Positions 1 to 8,680 of a stretch of DNA of 33,182 nt are shown here, in pieces (position 1 is the stretch's first letter; the number at the start of each line of letters is the position of its first letter). The position numbers and the translations under genes are program-made. The notes under the pieces were generated by a model. That model had not been told where the DNA came from, did no database searches, and saw nothing but the letters and a program-made list of their open reading frames with translations. This DNA is from Parcubacteria group bacterium GW2011_GWA2_51_10 (lineage in GTDB: Bacteria; Patescibacteriota; Minisyncoccia; Phycocordibacterales; UBA2100), in contig LCQS01000013.1 in assembly GCA_001004265.1 (NCBI GenBank), positions 1 to 33,182 of the forward strand, in the 5' to 3' direction.

Positions 1-305
1 TTGCAGCGGCCGGTTCGTATTTTATGAATCCCGCTGTGCCGAAAGCCATACAGAAAATGTTTGAAACAGAGAAGAGCGTCGCCGCACGCGAGGGCAGAGT
101 GCCTGCCGGATGGCTCATTGAAAAAGCGGGGATGAGGGGCTTCTCCTTTGGCGGCGCGATTGCGAGCGTGCAGCATCCCAATTACATCGTGAATCAAGGT
201 GGTGCCACGGCTAAAGACGTTCTGGCCCTTGCCGAGAAGATAAAGGACGCCGTGCGAAAAAGTTTTGGCATCGAGCTCCACGAAGAAGCAGCTATATTTA
301 GTTGA
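1..305 (+). CDS. murB: UDP-N-acetylenolpyruvoylglucosamine reductase, C-terminal part (gene starts upstream of window)
   Basis: Frame is open upstream of the ATG at 24; reads AAGSYFMNPAVP...AGWLIEKAGMRGFSFGGAIASVQHPNYIVNQGGATAKDVLAL, typical MurB C-terminal motifs. Confidence 0.9.
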   Translation, partial: AAAGSYFMNPAVPKAIQKMFETEKSVAAREGRVPAGWLIEKAGMRGFSFGGAIASVQHPNYIVNQGGATAKDVLALAEKIKDAVRKSFGIELHEEAAIFS

Positions 306-317
306 TTCTGATCGCTG

Positions 318-345
318 TAACCTATAACCTGTCACCTATAACCTA
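318..345. repeat. Heptameric tandem repeat, 4 units (TAACCTA/TAACCTG/TCACCTA/TAACCTA)
   Basis: Direct reading of the murB-gpi spacer. Confidence 0.8.
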
Positions 346-351
346 ATCTAT

Positions 352-948
352 ATGGAACATCTTGCTGTGCGAACGCACGAGAAAATGAAAGAGGTATTGA
401 TGAATCCCGATGCCCCGGGACCTGCGGTCCATTACTACATGATTCGCGGCGGCTCTGATCAGCGGAATATTACGGTGTGGGAGCCGGGGACTGTCAGCGG
501 TGAGTACATAAAAACATATGGGCATTATCATGTTGATGACCTACCGGAAACGTATTGGTTTTTATTTGGTGAGGGAGTCATGCTTTTGCAGAAGCTTGCA
601 GTTGATGAAGGTGGAAAACCGATACCGGATGTTGTTGAAGAATTTCGCGCAATCAAAGTGAAAGCGGGGGACAAACTCGATATCCCGCCACGATGGGGAC
701 ATCTTGCTGTAAATACTGGCAAGACATATTTAGTGACGGCAGACGACAGCCCTGTCGATTTTGAAGACAAAGATCCCGTCGGCATGCCTTCCCATGCCGA
801 TTACTCACTTGTCCAGAAAATGCACGGCTTTGCGTTTTATGTTGTCCAAAAAGGTGGATCTCCAACTCTAGTGAAAAATGAACGCTATCGAGTCGTAACT
901 GCCATGGGAACCGGTGGATTCACTGTTCTTGACAATACCGCGCAATAG
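352..948 (+). CDS. Cupin-type glucose-6-phosphate isomerase
   Basis: TVWEPGTVSGEYIKTYGHYHVDDLPETYWFLFGEGVMLLQK matches the archaeal-type cupin PGI signature. Confidence 0.85.
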   Translation: MEHLAVRTHEKMKEVLMNPDAPGPAVHYYMIRGGSDQRNITVWEPGTVSGEYIKTYGHYHVDDLPETYWFLFGEGVMLLQKLAVDEGGKPIPDVVEEFRAIKVKAGDKLDIPPRWGHLAVNTGKTYLVTADDSPVDFEDKDPVGMPSHADYSLVQKMHGFAFYVVQKGGSPTLVKNERYRVVTAMGTGGFTVLDNTAQ

Positions 949-986
949 AAGTTTAATGTGCGCTGTTTTCACGGCGGAGGACGGAA

Positions 987-1259
987 ATGAAGATCGAATA
1001 CCACCCGCATGAAGATGGTTCGGGTGAACTGATATACACAACCAATTATGGCGGTGAGCGGTCCGTGTGCGTACTCCGGCCAGGCGTACACGATTTCGGG
1101 ATTCGAGCATATCACCGCAGTGTCGAATTCATGGATGGCTACGCGTATGTGAATGATCAGGAGTGCTGGCCCGGTGTAGCCCACGTCTACGTAGACGGCG
1201 GCGTTCGGCTGACCATTCGGAATAGCGAGGTGGCCGTCTGTTATATCGAAACGTGCTAA
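987..1259 (+). CDS. Small hypothetical protein (90 aa)
   Basis: ORF with strong SD (GGAGG, 6 nt spacer) and hairpin terminator directly after the stop. Confidence 0.7.
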   Translation: MKIEYHPHEDGSGELIYTTNYGGERSVCVLRPGVHDFGIRAYHRSVEFMDGYAYVNDQECWPGVAHVYVDGGVRLTIRNSEVAVCYIETC

Positions 1260-1260
1260 C

Positions 1261-1300
1261 GGCGACGGGGGATCGGCCCCGTCGCCGATTCCCTTTGTGC
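1261..1300 (+). terminator. Rho-independent-like terminator, 10 bp perfect stem
   Basis: GGCGACGGGG-gatcgg-CCCCGTCGCC followed by gattccctttgtgc. Confidence 0.75.
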
Positions 1301-1339
1301 TAGAATGTTCCGTACTAACCCCTCGGGCAAAACGAGGGG
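1301..1339 (+). promoter_or_regulatory. Putative uvrA promoter (TGC-TAGAAT) and 5' UTR hairpin CCCCTCG...CGAGGGG
   Basis: Extended -10-like TGCTAGAAT at 1298-1306; 7 bp stem 1319-1325/1333-1339. Confidence 0.45.
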
Positions 1340-1357
1340 CTGATCGCGTTGTATACC

Positions 1358-4000
1358 ATGTCAAAAAAAGAAGAAGATACGCACAAAATTATCGTAAAAG
1401 GCGCCCGTACTCATAATTTGAAAAATGTGAGCGTTGAAATGCCGCGAGATAAAATGATCGTGTTTACGGGGCTTTCCGGTTCGGGAAAATCTTCGCTCGC
1501 GTTCGATACGATTTTTGCTGAAGGACAGCGCAAATATGTCGAATCGCTTTCCGCATATGCGAGGCAATTCCTACGGCAGATGCAAAAGCCCGATGTTGAC
1601 GAAATTTCGGGCCTCTCTCCAGCAATATCCATCGATCAAAAGTCACGCTCGAATAATCCGCGCTCCACGGTAGCAACAATCACCGAGATTTATGATTATC
1701 TGCGGGTGCTATTCGCGCGCGTAGGGAAGCCCCATTGTCTCATCTGCGGCCGCGAGATCAGGAAGCACACGAATGAAGAAATTCTTGGTTCCGTGATGAA
1801 TATTGTTGATGAAGCGGCACTCGGAGCAAAGAAAAAAACAAAAAAAGCTAAGACGCTTACACATGGTGTATCGGAGGTAAAAATCCGAATCAGCGCGCCC
1901 GTTGTTGTGGGGAGAAAGGGAGAATACTACCAATTGCTCTATGATCTCTTGAACAAAGGATTCGAGAAAGTCGTCATCGACGGTGAAGACAAATCGTTGC
2001 GCGAACGCATCATACTGGAAAAGCACCACAAGCATGACATCGATGTTGTGGTCGACGAAATATTCGTGAGCGAATTCAAGGACGATCAGAAGGGCGCGCG
2101 CGAGCGCGCGTCCGAAGCGATAGAACGAGCGCTCCATGAATCGGATGGACTCGTCAAAATTACGGATGCGGCGGGAGCAGCGCATATTGTCTCTGCGAAA
2201 TTCATGTGTCCCTACGACGGCTTTTCTTTTCCGGAGGTAGAGCCGCGCCTGTTCTCGTTCAATTCACCCTACGGTGCATGTCCGGCCTGCAACGGGCTCG
2301 GCTCGAAATATTTTTACGGCGATGAGCCGTGCGAGACCTGTGGCGGAGCACGTTTGCGCCCGGAAGCACTCAATGTTTTTTTAGGCGCCGTTGCGGATAC
2401 TGATGGTGCGAAAGCTGCAGAAGGCATGCACATCGTAAAGCTGGCATCGCTCTCGATCGAGGATGCGCAGGCTTTTTTTGCGAAACTGAAGCTGACGAAA
2501 AAAGAAGCGGAGATCTCGAAGGTCGTTATTCGCGAGATTACGAGCCGTCTTCAGTTCATGCTGAATGTCGGCATTGAATACCTTACGCTCGACCGGAAAG
2601 CCAATACACTCTCCGGCGGCGAGTCGCAGCGAATTCGGCTCGCATCCCAGCTCGGGAGCGGTCTTGTGGGCGCCTTGTATGTGCTCGACGAGCCGACCAT
2701 AGGCCTACATCAGAGGGATAATGACAAGCTCATCGAGACGCTTAAGCACCTACGCGATTTAGGCAACACGGTCATCGTCGTCGAGCACGACGAGGACACG
2801 ATTTATGCCTCCGACTATATCGTCGATCTCGGCCCGGGAGCGGGCACGCATGGCGGCGAGATCGTCGTGGACGGATGGCTGGAAGATTTGATTACTGCCA
2901 AAACGAATGCATCGGGATCGCGTACGCTTTCGTATTTGCGAGGAGATACGGCGATTCAAATGCCAGAAAAGCGTCGGACGGCAGACAGGGGAAAGTTAAA
3001 AATACGCGGTGCGAACAAGTTTAATCTAAAAAACGTGAATGCTGATGTTCCACTTGCGAAAATGCTTGTCATCACCGGTGTGTCAGGTTCGGGCAAGTCA
3101 ACGTTTCTGTATGAAATCATCCACCGCAATCTGCTTGCACGATTCGACAAGCGCTACCGAAGCGCAAAAATCTACAACTGCAAAGAATTCAGCGGCACCG
3201 AATACTTGCATCGCTCAGTTCTTATTGATCAGTCTCCCATCGGCCGGACGCCGCGTTCGAATCCTGCAACATATACGGGAGCGTTCACGCACATTCGCGA
3301 TATGTTCGCTATGTCGGAAGAGGCCCGCGCGCGCGGATGGAGCCCGGGCCGCTTCAGCTTCAACGTGAAAGGCGGAAGATGCGAGGCATGCCAAGGTAAC
3401 GGCGTCGTCGCAGTGGAAATGCACTTCTTGCCGACGGTGTACGTCACCTGCGACGTGTGCAATGGAAAGCGCTTCATGAAAGAGACGCTCGAGGTAAAGT
3501 ATAAAAAAAAGAGCATTTACGACGTGTTAAAAATGACAGTCGAGGAAGCGCTCGATTTTTTTGAAGACATTCCTGCGATCTCGGACAGATTTAAAACCCT
3601 CGTTGATGTCGGTCTTGCCTACCTTGAGCTTGGGCAAAGCGCAACGACCCTCTCCGGCGGTGAAGCGCAGCGCGTGAAAATCGCATCAGAACTCTACCGG
3701 CCGCTTCAAACGAAGACGGCATACCTTCTCGATGAGCCAACGGTAGGTCTTCACTATGACGACGTGCAAAAATTGATAGATGTTCTCCAAAAGCTCGTGG
3801 ATCGCGGCAATACCGTTATTGTCATCGAACACAATCTCGACGTTCTGAAATGCGCGGACTACATCATCGATTTAGGACCGGAGGGTGGAGAACGAGGCGG
3901 GGAAGTCGTGGCCAAAGGCACTCCGGAAGAGATCGCGCGCAGTCCTGATTCACATACCGGTTACTATCTGAAGAAAGTCTTGAAGAGACGGAACACTTGA
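1358..4000 (+). CDS. uvrA: Excinuclease ABC subunit UvrA, lacking the insertion domain
   Basis: Two ABC modules with Walker A ([18 protein letters not shown]), LSGGE signatures, zinc motif [27 protein letters not shown]. Confidence 0.97.
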   Translation: MSKKEEDTHKIIVKGARTHNLKNVSVEMPRDKMIVFTGLSGSGKSSLAFDTIFAEGQRKYVESLSAYARQFLRQMQKPDVDEISGLSPAISIDQKSRSNNPRSTVATITEIYDYLRVLFARVGKPHCLICGREIRKHTNEEILGSVMNIVDEAALGAKKKTKKAKTLTHGVSEVKIRISAPVVVGRKGEYYQLLYDLLNKGFEKVVIDGEDKSLRERIILEKHHKHDIDVVVDEIFVSEFKDDQKGARERASEAIERALHESDGLVKITDAAGAAHIVSAKFMCPYDGFSFPEVEPRLFSFNSPYGACPACNGLGSKYFYGDEPCETCGGARLRPEALNVFLGAVADTDGAKAAEGMHIVKLASLSIEDAQAFFAKLKLTKKEAEISKVVIREITSRLQFMLNVGIEYLTLDRKANTLSGGESQRIRLASQLGSGLVGALYVLDEPTIGLHQRDNDKLIETLKHLRDLGNTVIVVEHDEDTIYASDYIVDLGPGAGTHGGEIVVDGWLEDLITAKTNASGSRTLSYLRGDTAIQMPEKRRTADRGKLKIRGANKFNLKNVNADVPLAKMLVITGVSGSGKSTFLYEIIHRNLLARFDKRYRSAKIYNCKEFSGTEYLHRSVLIDQSPIGRTPRSNPATYTGAFTHIRDMFAMSEEARARGWSPGRFSFNVKGGRCEACQGNGVVAVEMHFLPTVYVTCDVCNGKRFMKETLEVKYKKKSIYDVLKMTVEEALDFFEDIPAISDRFKTLVDVGLAYLELGQSATTLSGGEAQRVKIASELYRPLQTKTAYLLDEPTVGLHYDDVQKLIDVLQKLVDRGNTVIVIEHNLDVLKCADYIIDLGPEGGERGGEVVAKGTPEEIARSPDSHTGYYLKKVLKRRNT

Positions 4001-4029
4001 CCTTTGAGGTGGGATGGGTATTTATTACA

Positions 4030-4170
4030 CATAGCTCGTGCCCCCTCCCGGCCACGGCATAGGGCCTTGAATGGCCCATCGGCGAGTAATCGCCGTGCTC
4101 ATCGCAAGGTGAGCGTAGCAGCAGCGGCCGGCTCCGACGACGTATTCGGAGCCGGCCAATCTCTTTGTGC
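4030..4170 (+). ncRNA. Candidate structured small RNA with own promoter and terminator
   Basis: TTGACC (3997-4002)-16 nt-TATTTA (4019-4024) followed by consecutive hairpins 4062-4077, 4081-4094, 4097-4114 and an 11 bp terminator-like stem 4126-4157; no convincing ORF. Confidence 0.4.
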
Positions 4171-4218
4171 TGAACTTGACTTTTATAGCTGTGTGGTAGG
4201 GTTCCTTACGAATGAAAA

Positions 4219-4260
4219 TAGAAAAGAGAACGCCGGGGAGACAGCGGGTCTCCTCCGGCG
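4219..4260 (-). terminator. Terminator of the 4271-4486 minus-strand gene
   Basis: Minus strand CGCCGGaGGAGAC-ccgct-GTCTCCCCGGCG followed by ttctcttttctattttc. Confidence 0.7.
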
Positions 4261-4270
4261 CGGCGAGCGG

Positions 4271-4486
4271 TCAATCTTGCAGGAACGTCAGCCTCGCTAC
4301 TCGCAGCTCGAAGATCACGTCTTGAAGTGCTTTTTCCGGAATGAACATTTCCCGGAGGTCCGCGAGGCGGGCACAGAGTCCTCCGATTTCAAATGACATT
4401 TTGGTCCCATGCTCCATGTTCCGGAGCTTCTCCGATTGGGCGACGATCTTTTCCGTGATGACCTCGTGCGCAGGTTTCAACTTCAT
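4271..4486 (-). CDS. Small hypothetical protein (71 aa)
   Basis: SD aaaggagatcagcATG, followed by terminator. Confidence 0.65.
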   Translation of the reverse strand: MKLKPAHEVITEKIVAQSEKLRNMEHGTKMSFEIGGLCARLADLREMFIPEKALQDVIFELRVARLTFLQD

Positions 4487-4598
4487 GCTGATCTCCTTTG
4501 CTTATTATCGTTCCCGAGTGGAAACGCCGTGCAGACTAAAGCACTAGCTGTCACTCATGTCAACATTTTCAAATGGTGTTGTCTCGTATACTCACGCG

Positions 4599-5900
4599 AT
4601 GACGCGCGACGAATTAAAAAAAATTAAGCTGCCTGATGCGCCGGGGGTATACAAATTCATAGGGGCGGATAAAAATATATTGTACGTCGGTAAAGCGGCA
4701 TCACTTCGGGATCGCGTACGCAGCTATTTTGCGAACGATCTTGCAGGAGCGCGCAGTCCGGCTGTCGCTGGTATGGTCGCGCAGGCGGAGACGGTCACAT
4801 GGATCGAAACAGGCTCTGTACTTGAAGCGCTCATTCTCGAAGCAAATCTCATCAAGCGGCATCAGCCGCCATTCAATGCGGCATCGAAGGACAACAAGAG
4901 CTTCAACTACCTCGTCATCACGAAAGAAAATTTCCCACGTGTCCTCATCGTCCGTGGCCGCGAATTGTTTTCTTCCCCACTCAAAACTAAAAATTCAAAA
5001 CTAAAAACTATCTTCGGTCCGTATCCCCACGGCGGATCGCTCAAAGAAGGATTCAAAATTGTTCGCAAAATATTTCCATTCCGCGATTCGAAATGCATCC
5101 CCTGTGAAGACCAGAAGAAAGTTAAAACTCATCTGCAACCGAGAGTGAGCGAGGGCGTACTGAGCCGAGCACGGCGAATGTGTCGCCCGTGCTTCAACAG
5201 ACAAATTGGATTGTGCCCGGGCGTGTGCACTGGCGAAGTTACAAAAGAAGAATACGCACAGACAGTGCGGCATATTTGCGAATTGTTCTCCGGCAATTTC
5301 AAAGGCCTCAAGAGGCAGCTGACGAAAGAGATGAAGGAAGCCGCGAAAGCGGAAGATTTTGAAAAAGCCGGAATGTTGCGTCGCCAATGCGAGGCACTCG
5401 AGCACATCCGCGACGTATCGCTGATCAAAGAAGACAGAGCGACAGGAATATCAACCGGGGGAGGATTGCGCATCGAGAGTTACGACGTGGCGCACACAGC
5501 AGGCAAGGAAACTGTGGCGGTCATGACGGTCGTGAACAATGGCGAATCCATAAAGGATGCATATCGCAAGTTCAAAATCCATTCCGCAAAGAACAATGAC
5601 GTTTCCGCTCTGAAGGAAGCGGTAAGCCGCCGCCTCGCGCATCAGGAATGGCCGTTGCCACGGGTATTTGTCATTGACGGGGGAAAGGCGCAAGTACGTG
5701 CCATCGAGCGCGTGCTGCGCGACGCGGGAATTGAAATCCCGGTTGTTGCCGTTACAAAAGACGAATTCCACAGGCCCGCAACAATAATCGGCAACGAACG
5801 CATCGCTCGCGCGCATGAAGCAGACATTCTTCTCGCGAACAGCGAAGCCCATAGGTTCGCAATCACGTGGCACCGACGCAGAATGCGGAGGTCCATGTGA
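4599..5900 (+). CDS. uvrC: UvrABC system protein C, no C-terminal HhH domain
   Basis: GIY-YIG start DAPGVYKFIGADKNILYVGKAASLRDRVRSYF; C-x2-C...C-x3-C cluster; RNase H-like VFVIDGGKAQV and HRFAITWHRR; start re-assigned to 4599 (TATACT at 4587-4592). Confidence 0.92.
   Translation: MTRDELKKIKLPDAPGVYKFIGADKNILYVGKAASLRDRVRSYFANDLAGARSPAVAGMVAQAETVTWIETGSVLEALILEANLIKRHQPPFNAASKDNKSFNYLVITKENFPRVLIVRGRELFSSPLKTKNSKLKTIFGPYPHGGSLKEGFKIVRKIFPFRDSKCIPCEDQKKVKTHLQPRVSEGVLSRARRMCRPCFNRQIGLCPGVCTGEVTKEEYAQTVRHICELFSGNFKGLKRQLTKEMKEAAKAEDFEKAGMLRRQCEALEHIRDVSLIKEDRATGISTGGGLRIESYDVAHTAGKETVAVMTVVNNGESIKDAYRKFKIHSAKNNDVSALKEAVSRRLAHQEWPLPRVFVIDGGKAQVRAIERVLRDAGIEIPVVAVTKDEFHRPATIIGNERIARAHEADILLANSEAHRFAITWHRRRMRRSM
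5134..5179 (+). repeat. In-frame dispersed repeat unit in uvrC (peptide PRVSEGVLSRARR)
   Basis: ACCGAGAGTGAGCGAGGGCGTACTGAGCCGAGCACGGCGAA aligns with the ung 48 bp units and the 8.7 kb repeat. Confidence 0.6.
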
Positions 5901-5915
5901 TGTGGAGAGGGGGTC

Positions 5916-6035
5916 GGGGAACGGGAGTTCCCCGTGTCGGAAGGCAGGGCGAAGCCCGTTGGAAAACCGTCCGCGTGCCGCCGAAGCTTCAGCGGAGGAG
6001 CAGGGTTTCCAAAGAGCGAAGCGCGTTACGTGGCA
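5916..6035. repeat. Compound inverted-repeat element between uvrC and ddl
   Basis: Hairpins GGGGAAC/GTTCCCC, GGGC/GCCC, TTGGAAAACC/GGGTTTCCAA enclosing CCGCcGAAGCTTCaGCGG; ends in a near-copy (ACGTGGCATCGGC) of the uvrC 3' end (ACGTGGCACCGAC). Confidence 0.55.
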
Positions 6036-6073
6036 TCGGCAGCGCCGTCGCCGCGCGATGCTATAATTTTTGA

Positions 6074-7042
6074 ATGGTACGAACTGTCGTCGGAGTTCTG
6101 CGCGGTGGGACATCCAATGAATACAACCTCTCACTTAAAACGGGAGCGACGATGCTCGCTGTGCTCCCGGAAGATCGTTACGAGACGAGAGATATTCTCA
6201 TAGACAAAAAAGGCTACTGGTATTTGCGCGGCATTCCTGTTGCGGCTGTTCGCGCTCTATCGCAGATAGACGTTATTCTGAACGGCCTTCACGGGGGAGT
6301 CGGTGAGGATGGGACAGTCCAACGACTGCTTGATCGTTCTGGCGTGCCATATACGGGCTCGCGCGCATACCCTTCGGCGATATCTCTCAATAAAATCAGA
6401 GCGCGCAATGTGTTGCTGCGCGCGGGTGTGAAAATGCCGCGCGCGGTTTCCTTTACACTCGAGAATAAACTCAATACCGCGGAAATGGCCGAGTCTGTAT
6501 TTTCGCAATTCGGTCCGCCGTATATCGTAAAGCCCGCAACTGACGGCGCTTCCTTTGGCATCCAGATTGCAGACACACTGTACGAATTACCTGACGCGAT
6601 AGGTGACGTATTAGATAATTTCGGTGCAGTTCTAGTGGAGGAATTTTTGCTCGGCGAACTCGTCAGTGTCGGTTTAATTGAAAATTTCCGTAATCAGGAC
6701 ATCTATGCACTTCCGCCTGCGCATGTGCAGTTGCCGGACAACGCACGGATTTTGCACAGTAGTCATCACGAGAGCGGAACGATGCGAAATATTGTGCCAT
6801 CCAATTTTACGCATCGTGAAAAGAAAGCGATAGAGGAACTAGCCAAAGCAGCGCATCGTGCTCTCCAGCTCGCCCAATTTTCTCGCGCCGATATCGTGCT
6901 CACAAAATATGGGCCGTTCCTGCTAGAGATAAACTCGCTCCCGGGTCTTTATCCGGGTTCATCATTCGTGCCGATGCTCGAATCCGTTGGTTCGTCGAGT
7001 AGAGAATTCTTGGAGAATGCAATTGCACAGTCTCGTCATTAA
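6074..7042 (+). CDS. ddl: D-alanine--D-alanine ligase
   Basis: LNGLHGGVGEDGTVQRLLDRSGVPYTGS ... FLLEINSLPGLYPGSSFVPM; TATAAT 6062-6067, 6 nt before ATG. Confidence 0.92.
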   Translation: MVRTVVGVLRGGTSNEYNLSLKTGATMLAVLPEDRYETRDILIDKKGYWYLRGIPVAAVRALSQIDVILNGLHGGVGEDGTVQRLLDRSGVPYTGSRAYPSAISLNKIRARNVLLRAGVKMPRAVSFTLENKLNTAEMAESVFSQFGPPYIVKPATDGASFGIQIADTLYELPDAIGDVLDNFGAVLVEEFLLGELVSVGLIENFRNQDIYALPPAHVQLPDNARILHSSHHESGTMRNIVPSNFTHREKKAIEELAKAAHRALQLAQFSRADIVLTKYGPFLLEINSLPGLYPGSSFVPMLESVGSSSREFLENAIAQSRH

Positions 7043-7070
7043 AAAGAGAGACTGCCACATTGTGTGACAG
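7041..7070 (-). terminator. Terminator downstream of the PfkB-family gene
   Basis: Minus strand CTGtCACA-caa-TGTGgCAG followed by tctctcttttt. Confidence 0.6.
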
Positions 7071-7116
7071 CCCTCTGAAGTGCATTAAAAGATCGGCTCT
7101 CTCGTCCGGAGGAGTG

Positions 7117-8070
7117 CTAAGCAACTTGCAGTTCGACTTCGCCCTCCGAGATCTCGCGGAAGTTCTCTGCCATCGCCTTGACTGCTTCGGCGCTCGTCAG
7201 CGCATTTTCGTGACCCAGATGCAGTGCCTTATTGGCAGCAGCGGCTCGTGAAAAGCGAAGCGCATTCTGGACAGAGTCGTTCGGCCACTGGAGCAGCGCG
7301 TAGAACAGACCGGCCGCATTCGCATCTCCCGTGCCACTCGGATCCACGATGTGCCCTTCGATGTCGAGTGCAGGGAAGTAGCGGAAATCACGGTTCTCGA
7401 ACCAGATCATTCCGCGCCGTCCCATCGTGATAACAGCGATCTTCGCGCCCATGGCTTGCAAAAAACGGAGGGCATTGCGGGGGTTCTTTAGATCACGTTT
7501 CTTGACGATCTTGTCCGACGCAACGATGACATTCATCAGACGCAGATGATCGTCAGCGAAACGTTCTCCGTCACCGATGTCCGCGAACCGCATGATCTCC
7601 TTTTCTTGGCACATCGGTGCATAGTACTCGAGCGCATCGATTTGGTAGCCGTCGAAATAGAAGCCGCGGCACTCGTCCACATCCAGACGCGGGAACTTAC
7701 TGAGGTAGTTTACGTCGGGGAACTTGACTATCGTGCGGATCTCACGCTGGGCCACGACGATAATCGAGACGGACGATCTGTTGACGAGTCGGGGCAAATG
7801 CAGGTTCACGCCGTATCGATCGAACCAGTTCATAACCATCGGTCCGTGCTGATCGTCGGCGTACTGTCCAAGAAAATCGGACCGCAATCCAAAGCCCGAG
7901 CAGTAAAATGACGCTGCAGCTGCACTACCGCCGAAGCTGGTTACCAGCTTCTTCCCGATGACTTTGCAGTCGATCCACTCCAAATCATGAGGCGGAACGA
8001 CGATGTGGTCGACATACGTGTGTCCCAGAAAAGCAGCTGCTCCTGGCGTGAGGCGATCGCTTTTGCTCAT
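7117..8070 (-). CDS. PfkB-family carbohydrate kinase
   Basis: C-terminal DPSGTGDANAAGLFYALL motif, ribokinase-like fold signatures; SD gaaggagagaacaATG. Confidence 0.85.
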   Translation of the reverse strand: MSKSDRLTPGAAAFLGHTYVDHIVVPPHDLEWIDCKVIGKKLVTSFGGSAAAASFYCSGFGLRSDFLGQYADDQHGPMVMNWFDRYGVNLHLPRLVNRSSVSIIVVAQREIRTIVKFPDVNYLSKFPRLDVDECRGFYFDGYQIDALEYYAPMCQEKEIMRFADIGDGERFADDHLRLMNVIVASDKIVKKRDLKNPRNALRFLQAMGAKIAVITMGRRGMIWFENRDFRYFPALDIEGHIVDPSGTGDANAAGLFYALLQWPNDSVQNALRFSRAAAANKALHLGHENALTSAEAVKAMAENFREISEGEVELQVA

Positions 8071-8186
8071 TGTTCTCTCCTTCGTTCAGATTTTCAAAGC
8101 CGCGCCACCTTCAGCACGACGCTGTCGCAATAGTGACGCACGGAGACGTGCTGTCAATTCATCTTGGCTGGGGATAAAAAAATCTG

Positions 8187-8258
8187 TGGACCAGCGGGGA
8201 ATCGGACCCCGGACCTCCTCATTGCAAATGAGGCATTCTGCCACTGAACTACTGGCCC
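8187..8258 (-). tRNA. tRNA-Ala (anticodon TGC)
   Basis: Full cloverleaf: GGGCCAG/CTGGTCC with G3:U70, anticodon arm CCTCA-TTTGCAA-TGAGG, T arm CGGGG-TCCGATT-CCCCG; no encoded CCA; T-run after. Confidence 0.93.
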
Positions 8259-8340
8259 GCACGCAGACGCACGAATCTCAAACGGTCTGCGCATCAATTA
8301 TATGCGTGAAGGTGTCTGGAACAAATGCGATGCTGTAATT

Positions 8341-8376
8341 TTGAAAAAAAACGCCCCTGTCAGCATGCACAGGGGC
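8341..8376 (-). terminator. Rho-independent terminator
   Basis: Minus strand GCCCCTGT-gcatgctg-ACAGGGGC followed by gtttttttt. Confidence 0.8.
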
Positions 8377-8405
8377 AACAAGGAGGCGGTCTGGATCGCC
8401 TGCGG

Positions 8406-8591
8406 TTAGTCAGCCATGGCCTCCTCTCTGGCACCCCTCTCGGTGAGAGACCAGCCTATCGCGGTAGCTCGTGGATCCCGCGTTGGTGCCTGTCCGCGTC
8501 GGGACCCGGCCATCGGCTCGTCACTGTACACGACGAAGTAGAAGCCGTCGTATCCATTCGATTTCCCTGCAAAGACCTTCGTGTCTTTCAT
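8406..8591 (-). CDS. Small hypothetical protein (61 aa)
   Basis: SD taggaggccgacATG, dedicated terminator. Confidence 0.6.
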   Translation of the reverse strand: MKDTKVFAGKSNGYDGFYFVVYSDEPMAGSRRGQAPTRDPRATAIGWSLTERGAREEAMAD

Positions 8592-8680
8592 GTCGGCCTC
8601 CTAAAAAAGTTACGACCATTCCATATTCCAATACAATTGACAAGTCGTCAATCAACCGATGTGGATACCTTTGCGCGCTT

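Noticed and set aside
2095-2112. GC-palindromic stretch GCGCGCGAGCGCGCG in uvrA
   Set aside because: Explained by Arg/Ala codons (ARERASEA) in conserved coding sequence.
4004-4396. 130 aa plus-strand ORF
   Set aside because: Spans terminators and overlaps the SD-bearing minus gene; region better explained as a candidate RNA plus terminators.
5451-6134. 227 aa minus-strand ORF over uvrC 3' end
   Set aside because: Antisense to uvrC and the hairpin element; no recognisable motif.
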